Positions 1-6,189 of a stretch of 7,480 nt of DNA are shown here, one piece after another. Below the pieces are notes generated by a model, which saw only the letters and a list, made by a program, of their open reading frames with translations, did not search any database and was not told the DNA's origin. This DNA is from Candidatus Gerdarchaeota archaeon (GTDB lineage: Archaea > Asgardarchaeota > Heimdallarchaeia > JABLTI01): NCBI GenBank assembly GCA_016840905.1, contig JAEORM010000300.1, forward strand, positions 1-7,480, in the 5' to 3' direction. The position numbers and the translations under genes were made by a program. Position 1 is the stretch's first letter, and every line of letters begins with the position of its first letter.

Positions 1-104
1 TCGTTCGCACGGACCAAGGTGTAACCCTCGGTCGTTTGCTTGATCGTCGCGCCGAGGCGGCGATACATGCGGTAGCCGAGCTGGTAATTCCCGAACGTGC
101 ATTT
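1..104. other. GC-rich segment that does not match the rest of the window; probable chimeric or foreign junction
   Basis: The first 100 bases are 61% GC by hand count, while the next 100 are 39% and the remainder is lower still. The plus frame that runs into the M42 gene is open here, but its residues lack the substrate-domain features M42 enzymes have just before the GGGP motif, notably the conserved D-x-PG strand. On the minus strand, about positions 92 to 3, another frame stays open for 31 codons with mostly G or C in third positions (starting FGNYQLGYRMYRRLG), which is what a coding piece from a GC-rich genome looks like. The composition changes near positions 95-105. A contig-end assembly chimera is the simplest explanation; a real recombination junction is possible. 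The minus-strand fragment is not recognised. Confidence 0.55.
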
Positions 105-431
105 TCAGTTTTATCTGGTGGCCCTTCAATTCTAGCAGCTGATGGTTCTATGCTAGCAAATCCCCAATTACGATATTTCGTTTTGGATGTAGCTAAAGAG
201 AAAGGAATTAAAATTCAACATTCTATCCTTGCTCGTGGTGGAACAGATGCAGGAGTAATGCATATTACAGGTTCAGGTTGCCCAAGCTTAGTCTTCGGTA
301 TTTCTACAAGACATATCCATTCTCATTATGGTATCCTAGATTTAGGTGATGTAGAGAAATGTATTGATCTTTTCATTGAAGTTATCAAACTATTAGATCA
401 AAAAACAGTTGATTCCTTTACTAAGTTATAA
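3..431 (+). CDS. M42 family metallo-aminopeptidase (glutamyl aminopeptidase / endoglucanase-M like), C-terminal part
   Basis: M42 peptidases are cytosolic dinuclear-metal aminopeptidases that form large tetrahedral assemblies and trim peptides. This is the last third of such a protein; full-length members have about 340-360 residues. Recognisable family blocks are GGPSI followed by D-G-S, the G-GTDAG metal/active-site block (HSILARGGTDAG), and the C-terminal GISTRHIHS block, whose IHS histidine is the usual last metal ligand, then the DLGDVEKCIDL helix. The reading frame is open to the left edge, but only about codons from position 105 on look like M42. The residues before that come from the GC-rich segment, so the TTG at 36 is not a credible start. 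In family terms the usual HSP after the IH motif is HSH here. The gene ends at TAA 429-431, just before a hairpin terminator. The family call is secure; exact substrate preference is not visible. Confidence 0.85.
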   Translation, partial: VRTDQGVTLGRLLDRRAEAAIHAVAELVIPERAFSVLSGGPSILAADGSMLANPQLRYFVLDVAKEKGIKIQHSILARGGTDAGVMHITGSGCPSLVFGISTRHIHSHYGILDLGDVEKCIDLFIEVIKLLDQKTVDSFTKL

Positions 432-435
432 AGCT

Positions 436-462
436 AAGAAAGGAACCTTCTTTTCCTTTTTT
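436..462 (+). terminator. Hairpin plus T-run terminator after the M42 gene
   Basis: AAGAAAGGAA (436-445) pairs with TTCCTTTTTT (453-462) as a 10-bp stem with one G-T pair and a 7-base loop. The right arm ends in a run of T. It lies 4 bases after the M42 stop codon and in front of the FKBP gene, which fits termination between the two genes. In archaea the T-run alone may be what matters. Confidence 0.6.
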
Positions 463-529
463 ATTAAGACTTTAGATTTATTAATATAAGGAGATATAAT
501 GATACTAGTTATTAACGAGGAATATTACT

Positions 530-859
530 ATGGCGCAATTAATAATTGACGATATTAAAGTTGGAACTGGTCCAAGTCCTAAAAATGGCGATAAGGTTAC
601 TGTTCATTATACCGGTTGGTTAACTAATGGAAAGAAATTCGATAGTTCAGTTGACAGAAAGCAACCTTTTGAATTTCAGATCGGTGTAGGACAAGTAATT
701 AAAGGTTGGGACCAAGGTGTTCTTACTATGAAAGTTGGTGGAAAAAGAAAACTAACCATCCCACCAGAACTAGCTTATGGAAGCAGAAATGTAGGTAATG
801 GTCTAATTCCCCCAAATTCAACATTAATTTTTGAAGTAGAATTGTTAAAAATCAAATAA
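530..859 (+). CDS. FKBP-type peptidyl-prolyl cis-trans isomerase, minimal FKBP12-like
   Basis: This 109-residue protein is a single FKBP domain that catalyses cis-trans isomerisation of X-Pro bonds and probably assists folding in the cytosol; no signal peptide or membrane segment is seen. The FKBP12 pocket is complete: Y27 in HYTG, F37-D38 in KFDSS, R43, F47, V56-I57 and W60 in GQVIKGWD, Y83 in LAYGSR, the IPPN loop at 93-96, and F101 in LIFEVELL. It lacks the IF-domain insert of SlyD-like and many archaeal long FKBPs, and resembles the short form common in bacteria and eukaryotes. The ATG at 530 is chosen because GAGG at 517-520 lies 9 bases upstream and the protein begins at the usual family position. 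A stronger AAGGAG (488-493) serves an out-of-frame ATG at 499. The gene seems monocistronic, flanked by terminators on both sides. Confidence 0.95.
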   Translation: MAQLIIDDIKVGTGPSPKNGDKVTVHYTGWLTNGKKFDSSVDRKQPFEFQIGVGQVIKGWDQGVLTMKVGGKRKLTIPPELAYGSRNVGNGLIPPNSTLIFEVELLKIK

Positions 860-868
860 TATTATTGA

Positions 869-893
869 TTTTTTACTATTTTTTCTTTTTTTT
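869..893 (+). terminator. T-tract terminator after the FKBP gene
   Basis: Ten bases after the FKBP stop there are three T-runs interrupted only by ACTA and C (6, 6 and 8 T). No strong stem precedes them. Oligo-T tracts of this kind are the typical archaeal termination signal. Confidence 0.6.
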
Positions 894-964
894 ATTACCT
901 TAAATTACTCAATAACATAAACGTGATTACAAGAAGTTTTTATAGTGGAAGGACTAATGTAACT

Positions 965-1047
965 TTGCGTGTTGTGCCATTAACACGCCTTTTAAATAAA
1001 GACTATCTCCTGTTTTGCGTGGAGCTCTCAAAGGGATGCTTCCACGC
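965..1047. repeat. Pair of related hairpins sharing TTTGCGTG / CACGCC arms
   Basis: Hairpin 1 has a perfect 7-bp stem, GCGTGTT 967-973 with AACACGC 982-988, and an 8-base loop. Hairpin 2 pairs GCGTGGA-GC (1017-1025) with GC-T-TCCACGC (1038-1047), 9 bp with one bulged T and a 12-base loop. Both start with TTTGCGTG and end with CACGCC, and their starts are 50 bases apart, so they look like diverged copies or two stems of one RNA. The element is inside the GC-enriched part of the gap. Whether it is transcribed cannot be seen. Confidence 0.45.
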
Positions 1048-1154
1048 CCAATCCTTTTCTTCAGCATTTGACAATAATTTTGTAGTTTTTCCAATTAATC
1101 GTTTGAATTCTGGCATTCATTGTTTTCAACAAGCTTTGATAAAAACCAAATAAA

Positions 1155-1165
1155 TTTAAATAAAA
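1155..1165 (+). promoter_or_regulatory. TATA-like box upstream of the membrane-protein genes
   Basis: TTTAAATAAAA lies 54-64 bases before the ATG at 1219. An archaeal TATA box here would give a start of transcription near 1185-1190 and a leader of about 30 bases that includes the AAGGGA ribosome site. The surroundings are AT-rich, so chance matches are common. Confidence 0.3.
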
Positions 1166-1218
1166 TTAATTTTTATCCTCACTAGTATAGTTGTATCTTT
1201 ATAATTAGAAGGGATAAA

Positions 1219-1926
1219 ATGAATCTAATTAAACTTCAAAAAATAATCTATTTGCTTACCTTTGCAAGTAACTTGTTGTTTATCATTTTAACATCCATTG
1301 CAATGCTTACCTATCCAGGAGGAATACAAAGTGATCCTACAACCACAGGTTATATATTCTTTAAAAATTTCTTCAGCGATTTAGGAAGAATAACTGCATT
1401 CTCGGGTGATTCCAATCTAATAAGTAGAACATTATTTGTACTAGCGTTATTAATTGAAGGTCTTTCATTAATAGCTTATTTCTCATTTGTACTCCCATTA
1501 TTTAAAGATAAAAAGAAAGCAATTTGGTTAAGTAGACTTGGAACATTAAGTGGTATTGTTGCTGCCCTAGGATATATCTTATTAGGGATGGTACCTTTAG
1601 ATCTTCATCCTATTGCTCATGGAACATTTACTTTTATAGCTTTTATTGGGACCTTTATAGCATTAATTTTCTATTTGGTAGCAATTTTTAATACTTCTTC
1701 TTATCCCAATGGTTGTGCTTGGCTTTTTATTGCTTGTTCAATCCTATCATTAACTTATATAATTATACTATTTGGTGGTGGAACTTCTGGACCGTTATCC
1801 AATCTTATATTGCAATCAATAAGCCAAAAAATAATTGTCTATATTCAGATAATAATTTTCGCTGTTCAAGCGTTAGCTTCTTATTATGTTTTACAAAGAA
1901 AACAACATAGAATAACCATAGATTAA
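1219..1926 (+). CDS. Six-helix membrane protein, DUF998-like, first of a tandem pair
   Basis: Function unknown. The 235-residue protein has about six hydrophobic segments (roughly 8-31, 71-94, 105-127, 134-157, 167-187, 205-226), so it should lie in the cell membrane. After helix 1 comes a long polar loop with YPGG at 32-35 and NFFSDLGR at 50-57; after helix 3 comes a loop with P126, D128 and H134. Size, helix number and the S-D/E-LG motif resemble DUF998-type membrane proteins, but I am not certain of the family. The ATG at 1219 is preceded by AAGGGA (1209-1214) at 4 bases. The next gene, 45 bases downstream, encodes a paralogue whose first 135 residues align without a gap, so the two are probably co-transcribed and may act together. 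No catalytic signature of a known enzyme is visible; the invariant polar residues in the loop could form a site facing the outside. Confidence 0.8.
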   Translation: MNLIKLQKIIYLLTFASNLLFIILTSIAMLTYPGGIQSDPTTTGYIFFKNFFSDLGRITAFSGDSNLISRTLFVLALLIEGLSLIAYFSFVLPLFKDKKKAIWLSRLGTLSGIVAALGYILLGMVPLDLHPIAHGTFTFIAFIGTFIALIFYLVAIFNTSSYPNGCAWLFIACSILSLTYIIILFGGGTSGPLSNLILQSISQKIIVYIQIIIFAVQALASYYVLQRKQHRITID

Positions 1927-1971
1927 ATAAATAGAAAGTCTAATGATAAATAGTAATTTGGAGAAATAACG

Positions 1972-2712
1972 ATGAATTGGAGAATATTTAGGGAAGCATT
2001 TTTTATTTTCACAACGACATGTTTTTTCTTGTTTATAGTTTTACTAAGTTTGGCTATTTTCTTTTATCCAGGTGGTTCAAGATTTGATCCTAGTACTGTA
2101 GGATTTGATTTCCTAAATACCTTTGTTAGCGATTTAGGAAGAAATATAGCTATAAATGGTGAAGATAATTCTCTTTCACAAGCATTTTTCATTACTGCAA
2201 TCACTTTAATGGGAATATCTCAAATCTATTATTTCTTGAATTTACCATTTGAAATTAGAAACAAAAAATCCTCATTTGTTTTAGCAATTATTGGTTGTTG
2301 TGTTGGTTTTACAAGTGCAATTCTAAATATAGCAATAGCTTATAATCCCTGGGATGTTAACACTAGTTTGCATAACAAATTAATTTATACTTCTGCACCT
2401 TTGCTTTGTGTTACTGCACTTATCTTTATTATAGCGATTTTTATTGACAAAGAATTCTCAAAATTACAAGGATATTGTTTTGTAGCACTTTTTACTTTTT
2501 TTGCTTTATTTGCAATAGCTACTTCTATAGGCACAAAATTTCCTAATCAAATAAAATGGAATATAAGAATTCTTGGACATTTAATTTTTATTTATATTGA
2601 AGCAATAATTTTCATTTTGTTATCATTTAATATGTATAAACGTCTTCATAGATTAAATTCAAACAATACCTTTTTACTGGAAAATGAAAATATTAACCAA
2701 GCAAAGATTTAA
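1972..2712 (+). CDS. Six-helix membrane protein, DUF998-like, second of a tandem pair
   Basis: Function unknown. This 246-residue paralogue of the preceding protein keeps YPGG at 32-35, SDLGR at 53-57, P126, D128 and H134 at identical positions, with about six membrane segments (roughly 8-31, 71-91, 101-124, 138-158, 166-186, 198-220). It differs in a longer, polar C-terminal tail (about 222-246: KRLHRLNSNN and an acidic stretch) that is probably in the cytosol. The rest has diverged widely, so the duplication is old. The start ATG 1972 has GGAG (1960-1963) 8 bases upstream. The gaps of 45 bases before and 43 bases after it, with no terminator in either, suggest one transcript running from the first membrane gene into nadB. 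A functional link to NAD synthesis is not shown. Confidence 0.8.
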   Translation: MNWRIFREAFFIFTTTCFFLFIVLLSLAIFFYPGGSRFDPSTVGFDFLNTFVSDLGRNIAINGEDNSLSQAFFITAITLMGISQIYYFLNLPFEIRNKKSSFVLAIIGCCVGFTSAILNIAIAYNPWDVNTSLHNKLIYTSAPLLCVTALIFIIAIFIDKEFSKLQGYCFVALFTFFALFAIATSIGTKFPNQIKWNIRILGHLIFIYIEAIIFILLSFNMYKRLHRLNSNNTFLLENENINQAKI

Positions 2713-2744
2713 GAAAAAGAAAATAAAAGGCAGTAAGAAAACAT

Positions 2745-2750
2745 GGTGAT
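2745..2750 (+). promoter_or_regulatory. Ribosome binding site GGTGAT that fixes the nadB TTG start
   Basis: GGTGAT matches the UCACC anti-Shine-Dalgarno end of 16S rRNA and ends 5 bases before TTG 2756. The in-frame TAA at 2750-2752 rules out any start further upstream, and the next good family block (TDFLVIGTG) begins only four codons later. The nearby ATG 2743 and GTG 2746 are out of frame. Confidence 0.6.
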
Positions 2751-2755
2751 AATTT

Positions 2756-4360
2756 TTGAGAATTTCCACAGACTTTCTAGTTATAGGAACGGGCATTAGT
2801 GGCTTAAGTTATGCCTTAAAAGTAGCAAAATATGGTTCGGTTTCTCTTATAACCAAAGATAAAATTAATGATTGTTCGACTTCCAATGCTCAAGGTGGAA
2901 TTGCGGCTGTTTTTGATAAAAAAGATTCCATTGACTCACATATTCATGATACAATAATTGCTGGGGCAGGGTTATGTCGTGAGGATGTTGTTTATGAAAT
3001 CTGTAAATCTGGACCTGCTTTAGTTCAAGAATTAATGGACAATTACGATGTTAATTTTAGTCAAAAAGATGGTGAACTTGAATTTGCATTAGAGGGAGGT
3101 CATTCAAATAGACGAGTACTCCATGCTGATGATCATACTGGTTTAGAGATAGAGAATAAATTAGTTTCTGCTGTTAAAAAAGAGAAGAATATTACTATCT
3201 ATGAAAATCATGTAGCTATCAATCTTTTTGCTGATAAGAATGTCTGTTTAGGAGCCTATGTTCTCAACAAAATTACGGGTCAAATACTTAATTTTCAAGC
3301 TAGTGTAACAACTTTAGCAACAGGTGGTGCAGGTAAAGTATTTCTTGTTACTAGCAATCCCGATGTCTGTACAGGTGATGGAATCGCTATGGGTTATCGT
3401 GCTGGAGCAAGAATAATCAATATGGAATTCATTCAATTCCATCCAACATGTTTGTATCATCCACATGCGAAAGCCTTCCTTATAACAGAAGCAATGAGAG
3501 GTGAAGGAGCGAAATTAATTGATGCAAAAGGTAATCGATTCATGGGAAAATATCATCCCAAAAAAGAATTAGCTCCTCGTGATATTGTTTCACGATCTAT
3601 TGATGCTGAACTAAAGGCTTCTGGAGCTGATTGCGTTTATCTTGATATCACTCATAAAGACCCAGCTTTTATTAAAGATAGATTTCCTATGATTTATGAA
3701 AAATGTCTTTCATATGGTATTGATATCACAACCCAACCAATACCAGTTGTTCCAGCAGCTCACTATACCATTGGTGGTATTAAGGCAACTATTTCTGGTG
3801 AGACAAACATTAAAAATCTTTTAGCAATTGGTGAAGTCGCTTGTACTGGATTTCATGGTGCAAATAGGTTAGCAAGTAATTCCTTATTAGAGGGATTAGT
3901 ATGTGCAGATAAAGCTTCAAAATTAGGTGGAACATTATGTATGAATAATGGGGCTCCTTCAAAACAACCATTTCCTTATTGGGATCCAGGAATGGCAGAG
4001 GATCCAGATGAAATGGTTATAATAAAACAAAACTGGGATGAAATTCGTCGTTTTATGTGGAACTTTGTAGGAATTGTTCGTTCTGATAATAGATTGATAC
4101 GAGCTGGTAATCGATTAGAGTTGGTTATGAAGGAAATTAATCAATTCTACTGGGATTTCAAAATTCATCCTCACTTAGTTGATCTTAGAAACTTAGCTCA
4201 AGTTGCTGAATTAATAATTAGGTGTGCTAAGGGAAGACGCGAGAGTAGAGGAGTGCATTACTCAATTGATTGTCCAAATTTGGCTAAAAACCTCTATAAC
4301 ACAGAACTTCAAATTTCTATGGTCGATCGTGTACCTATAAATGGAAAAATACATGAATAA
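2756..4360 (+). CDS. nadB: L-aspartate oxidase
   Basis: NadB is an FAD flavoprotein that oxidises L-aspartate to iminoaspartate, which quinolinate synthase NadA then condenses with dihydroxyacetone phosphate in de novo NAD synthesis; it acts in the cytosol. At 534 residues it matches the family length of about 540. The N-terminal FAD fold shows GTGISG (11-16), then STSNAQGG (41-48), GGHSNRR-VLHADDHTG (114-129) and LATGGAG (187-193). The catalytic set is present: H229 in FHPT, R275 in the PRD motif, H336 in AAHYTIGG, R371 in GANRLASNSLLEG, each 15 positions before its E. coli counterpart (H244, R290, H351, R386), with E113 likely matching E121. The C-terminal RESRGVHYSIDCP block is typical of the succinate dehydrogenase/NadB family; the EGGH and VPAAHYT context favours NadB over succinate dehydrogenase or fumarate reductase. 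The start is TTG. No nadA or nadC lies nearby. It ends in a hairpin shared with the convergent hydrolase gene. Confidence 0.95.
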   Translation: MRISTDFLVIGTGISGLSYALKVAKYGSVSLITKDKINDCSTSNAQGGIAAVFDKKDSIDSHIHDTIIAGAGLCREDVVYEICKSGPALVQELMDNYDVNFSQKDGELEFALEGGHSNRRVLHADDHTGLEIENKLVSAVKKEKNITIYENHVAINLFADKNVCLGAYVLNKITGQILNFQASVTTLATGGAGKVFLVTSNPDVCTGDGIAMGYRAGARIINMEFIQFHPTCLYHPHAKAFLITEAMRGEGAKLIDAKGNRFMGKYHPKKELAPRDIVSRSIDAELKASGADCVYLDITHKDPAFIKDRFPMIYEKCLSYGIDITTQPIPVVPAAHYTIGGIKATISGETNIKNLLAIGEVACTGFHGANRLASNSLLEGLVCADKASKLGGTLCMNNGAPSKQPFPYWDPGMAEDPDEMVIIKQNWDEIRRFMWNFVGIVRSDNRLIRAGNRLELVMKEINQFYWDFKIHPHLVDLRNLAQVAELIIRCAKGRRESRGVHYSIDCPNLAKNLYNTELQISMVDRVPINGKIHE

Positions 4361-4389
4361 ATAAAAGGATTAATTTTTTCCTTTTATTT
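4359..4389. terminator. Bidirectional hairpin terminator across two convergent gene ends
   Basis: AAATAAAAGGA (4359-4369) and TCCTTTTATTT (4379-4389) form a perfect 11-bp inverted repeat with a 9-base loop. The left arm starts inside the nadB stop codon and the right arm is within the last codons of the alpha/beta hydrolase gene on the other strand. The loop holds a run of T on the plus strand and the arms give T-rich ends on both strands, so it can serve both genes. Confidence 0.7.
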
Positions 4390-5263
4390 CATCAAAAAAT
4401 TGTAAAATTTCTTCACTAAATTCTTTAGGTCGTAAAAGACATGTATAAGCATGTACAGAACCTTCAAGAGTAACTATTTTGGAATATTTAGACTTTTGAG
4501 CATATTTTTTCAGATTTCTTATTACTACCTCATGATCTTTTTCTTTTTCATCTGGTAACCATAAAATAGGACAAGTGATCTTTTTGAAATAATCATAAAA
4601 GCGGACTTTGTATAGTGGTTCAATATATGACCAAGTTTCTTCAGGAGTTTGTGGTGAAGTAAATTTCCCATCAACTTCCGTTATTTCATCTTCAGTGGCT
4701 TTTTTAACAACTTCAGTCCATGGGAAATATTTCTCCCAACGTTCCTTATTTTTAGCCAAATATTCTTCTCGAGAGTTATAGTATTCCTTAGGTCTATTTA
4801 GTATCCTTTCTTTCAAATCGTTCTTTGCTTTTTCTATAGCATCATCTTCTAGAACTTGATCTTTACTATCTGGTCCTACAATATCGTATAAACCACCATC
4901 TAAAATTATACAGCTAACTCGATTAGGGTAATTTGCTGTAAAGCTAATTGCCACATCTGCTCCCATTGAACTACCTACAATTTTAGCTTTTTGTACTCCT
5001 AATTTATCTAAAATACCTACCAAATCTTTGGCCATATCATCTATATGACAATTATTTTTTGGTTTATCAGAAAATCCATGGCATCTTAGATCTTGAGCAA
5101 TAATATGATAATTATCTTTAAAGAAAGGAATAATTCCATTCCATACACCTAAAGTTGCACCACCATAATGAAGAAAAACAATTGTTTCTTTCCCATCATT
5201 TTTTAATTCAAGCACTCTAACCTTTATGTTATTAGTATCGATCATTGAAATTGTCATATACAT
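4370..5263 (-). CDS. Alpha/beta-fold hydrolase
   Basis: A soluble serine hydrolase of the alpha/beta superfamily, 297 residues with the chosen start; substrate unknown. Residues counted from ATG 5263: the oxyanion loop HYGG at 32-35, DLRCHGFSDKP at 58-68 (a hallmark of this fold), the nucleophile elbow GSSMG with Ser99, a charged helical lid at about 125-215, the acid in LPDEKEKD (Asp238 or Asp243), and the catalytic His271 in GSVHAY. The triad is therefore intact. It resembles the broad group of epoxide-hydrolase, haloperoxidase and esterase-like proteins. A TTG one codon upstream (5266) and ATGs at 5257 and 5245 are alternative starts; no ribosome site decides between them, and family alignment does not need residues before about 5245. 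The gene converges on nadB and is 92 bases downstream of the metallo-hydrolase gene, with its own TATA-like box, so it may be transcribed alone. Confidence 0.88.
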   Translation of the reverse strand: MYMTISMIDTNNIKVRVLELKNDGKETIVFLHYGGATLGVWNGIIPFFKDNYHIIAQDLRCHGFSDKPKNNCHIDDMAKDLVGILDKLGVQKAKIVGSSMGADVAISFTANYPNRVSCIILDGGLYDIVGPDSKDQVLEDDAIEKAKNDLKERILNRPKEYYNSREEYLAKNKERWEKYFPWTEVVKKATEDEITEVDGKFTSPQTPEETWSYIEPLYKVRFYDYFKKITCPILWLPDEKEKDHEVVIRNLKKYAQKSKYSKIVTLEGSVHAYTCLLRPKEFSEEILQFFDEIKGKN

Positions 5264-5285
5264 CAAATCATTTCAAATTAATAAG

Positions 5286-5305
5286 TTAAAAAAAGTAAAA
5301 AAGAA
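5286..5305 (-). terminator. T-tract terminator after the metallo-hydrolase gene
   Basis: On the minus strand, two T-runs of 6 and 7 lie 54-70 bases past the stop codon of the metallo-beta-lactamase-fold gene and before the alpha/beta hydrolase gene. There is no clear stem. Their position fits termination between the two genes, though it would overlap the start of the next transcript. Confidence 0.4.
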
Positions 5306-5306
5306 T

Positions 5307-5318
5307 AAATATATTCTT
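5307..5318 (-). promoter_or_regulatory. TATA-like box of the alpha/beta hydrolase gene
   Basis: Read on the minus strand, AATATATTTAT lies 44-55 bases before ATG 5263. An archaeal TATA box here predicts transcription beginning about 20 bases before the gene, which would leave a short leader. The region is AT-rich, so this is only suggestive. Confidence 0.3.
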
Positions 5319-5355
5319 ATCAAAATGTAATATTATTTCTTAAAAATATGAGAGA

Positions 5356-6189
5356 CTAACCTTCCTTTATGACCTCTAACCATCTCTTAAGTGTAAGCTC
5401 TTTCCATTGTTCTCTTCGTGGAGGATAATATTCAATCAAATTCGCTTCTTTGATAATTTCTTCATCTGATTGGTTTTCTTTAATCATTTCTGACATTAAA
5501 CTAGTGACTTGTTCAAGATAGGATAAGAATTCTTCAATTTTATCTTTACCACCAACATTTCCATGACCAGGAATGAAAAATTCTGCTTCAGTTGATAGAT
5601 ATTCCTTCAGTGCAGAAATCCATTTCAGAGGATTTGCTGTTTTATCACCACCCCAAGGAAAGCTTTCATTAAACAGGTTGTCACCCACAGTTAAAATTTT
5701 ATAATTAGGACAGTAAACATAGGATGATCCTTCTGTGTGACCACCAGTGTTTTTAATGATAATCTCAACATCTTGATCCTTTATTGTATAATCATCTTGA
5801 AATGTCATAGTTGGTAAAATAATTTCCAATCCTTCTAAAGCAGTTGGGTCCTCAGTTGTTTTTATCCGTTCTTCTAATTTTTCTGGGCTCCAATCTGAAT
5901 TAGCGCTTTCTTTCATACGATCTTCTGTATTCTTTGAAGCAATAATTTGACAATCCTTGTAAATTTGATTCCCAAAAACATGGTCACCATGAGTGTGGGT
6001 AATTATCAATATGGTGAATTTTTTCCCTGTATCAGCTTCAAGTTTCTCTCTAAACGATTTTACAATTGGTATGTGCATTCCTGAATCGATTGCTATTATT
6101 TGTGTTGGTAAAACATAGGCAGCAATATTTCCTCTTGTACTACTATCATCTATTGCAAAAACATTTTCAGTTACTTCTTTAATGTCCAT
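5356..6189 (-). CDS. Metallo-beta-lactamase-fold hydrolase
   Basis: A 277-residue cytosolic metallo-hydrolase (no signal peptide) with the complete two-metal ligand set: H65-T-H67-G-D69-H70, His151 in GGHTEGS, Asp170 in VGDNLF and His209 in PGHG. The superfamily includes thioester and lactone hydrolases, glyoxalase II, SoxH-like proteins and beta-lactamases. The lone N-terminal NVFAID strand, the HTHGDHVFGN helix start and the GDNLF-x-ES-x-PWGGD loop suit the SoxH/quinoprotein-relay-like or lactonase-like groups better than RNase Z or beta-CASP nucleases, whose extra motifs are absent. The substrate cannot be named. A C-terminal helical part (about 215-277) ends in RREQWKELTLKRWLEV, often seen in these single-domain proteins. 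The start ATG 6189 has GTGAGG (6203-6198) 8 bases upstream. The AT-rich boxes at 6216-6230 and 6251-6260 are possible promoters. Confidence 0.92.
   Translation of the reverse strand: MDIKEVTENVFAIDDSSTRGNIAAYVLPTQIIAIDSGMHIPIVKSFREKLEADTGKKFTILIITHTHGDHVFGNQIYKDCQIIASKNTEDRMKESANSDWSPEKLEERIKTTEDPTALEGLEIILPTMTFQDDYTIKDQDVEIIIKNTGGHTEGSSYVYCPNYKILTVGDNLFNESFPWGGDKTANPLKWISALKEYLSTEAEFFIPGHGNVGGKDKIEEFLSYLEQVTSLMSEMIKENQSDEEIIKEANLIEYYPPRREQWKELTLKRWLEVIKEG

Larger units (their letters stand above)
860..1218. other. 359-base intergenic region with no convincing gene
   Basis: From left to right it holds the T-tract terminator, an AT-rich spacer, a GC-enriched stretch (961-1060 is 44% GC by hand count) with two hairpins, another AT-rich part, and a TATA-like box and ribosome site before the first membrane gene. 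Two overlapping frames are open. One is on the plus strand from GTG 923 to 1153, 76 codons, with no ribosome site and no recognisable domain. The other is on the minus strand, 1116 to 1003, 37 codons, protein-like in composition (starting MPEFKRLIGKTTKLL) but unrecognised. Neither is supported as a gene. A structured RNA or a decayed gene or mobile-element remnant would both fit the local GC rise. Confidence 0.5.

Noticed and set aside
36..104. TTG at 36 as the start of a short complete M42 protein
   Set aside because: The residues up to about position 104 do not match the family and lie in DNA of different composition; the real gene must be longer and its start is outside the window.
920..1060. 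tRNA or C/D-box guide RNA in the hairpin region
   Set aside because: No cloverleaf with a T-arm GTTC motif and no C-box/D-box pair in the right spacing could be found by eye.
923..1153. 76-codon plus-strand ORF with GTG start
   Set aside because: It has no ribosome site and no recognisable domain, it crosses two hairpins, and another frame on the opposite strand is equally protein-like.
1713..1910. 65-codon ORF in another frame
   Set aside because: It is a shadow frame wholly inside the first membrane-protein gene and rich in W, Y and C, as expected from an out-of-frame reading.
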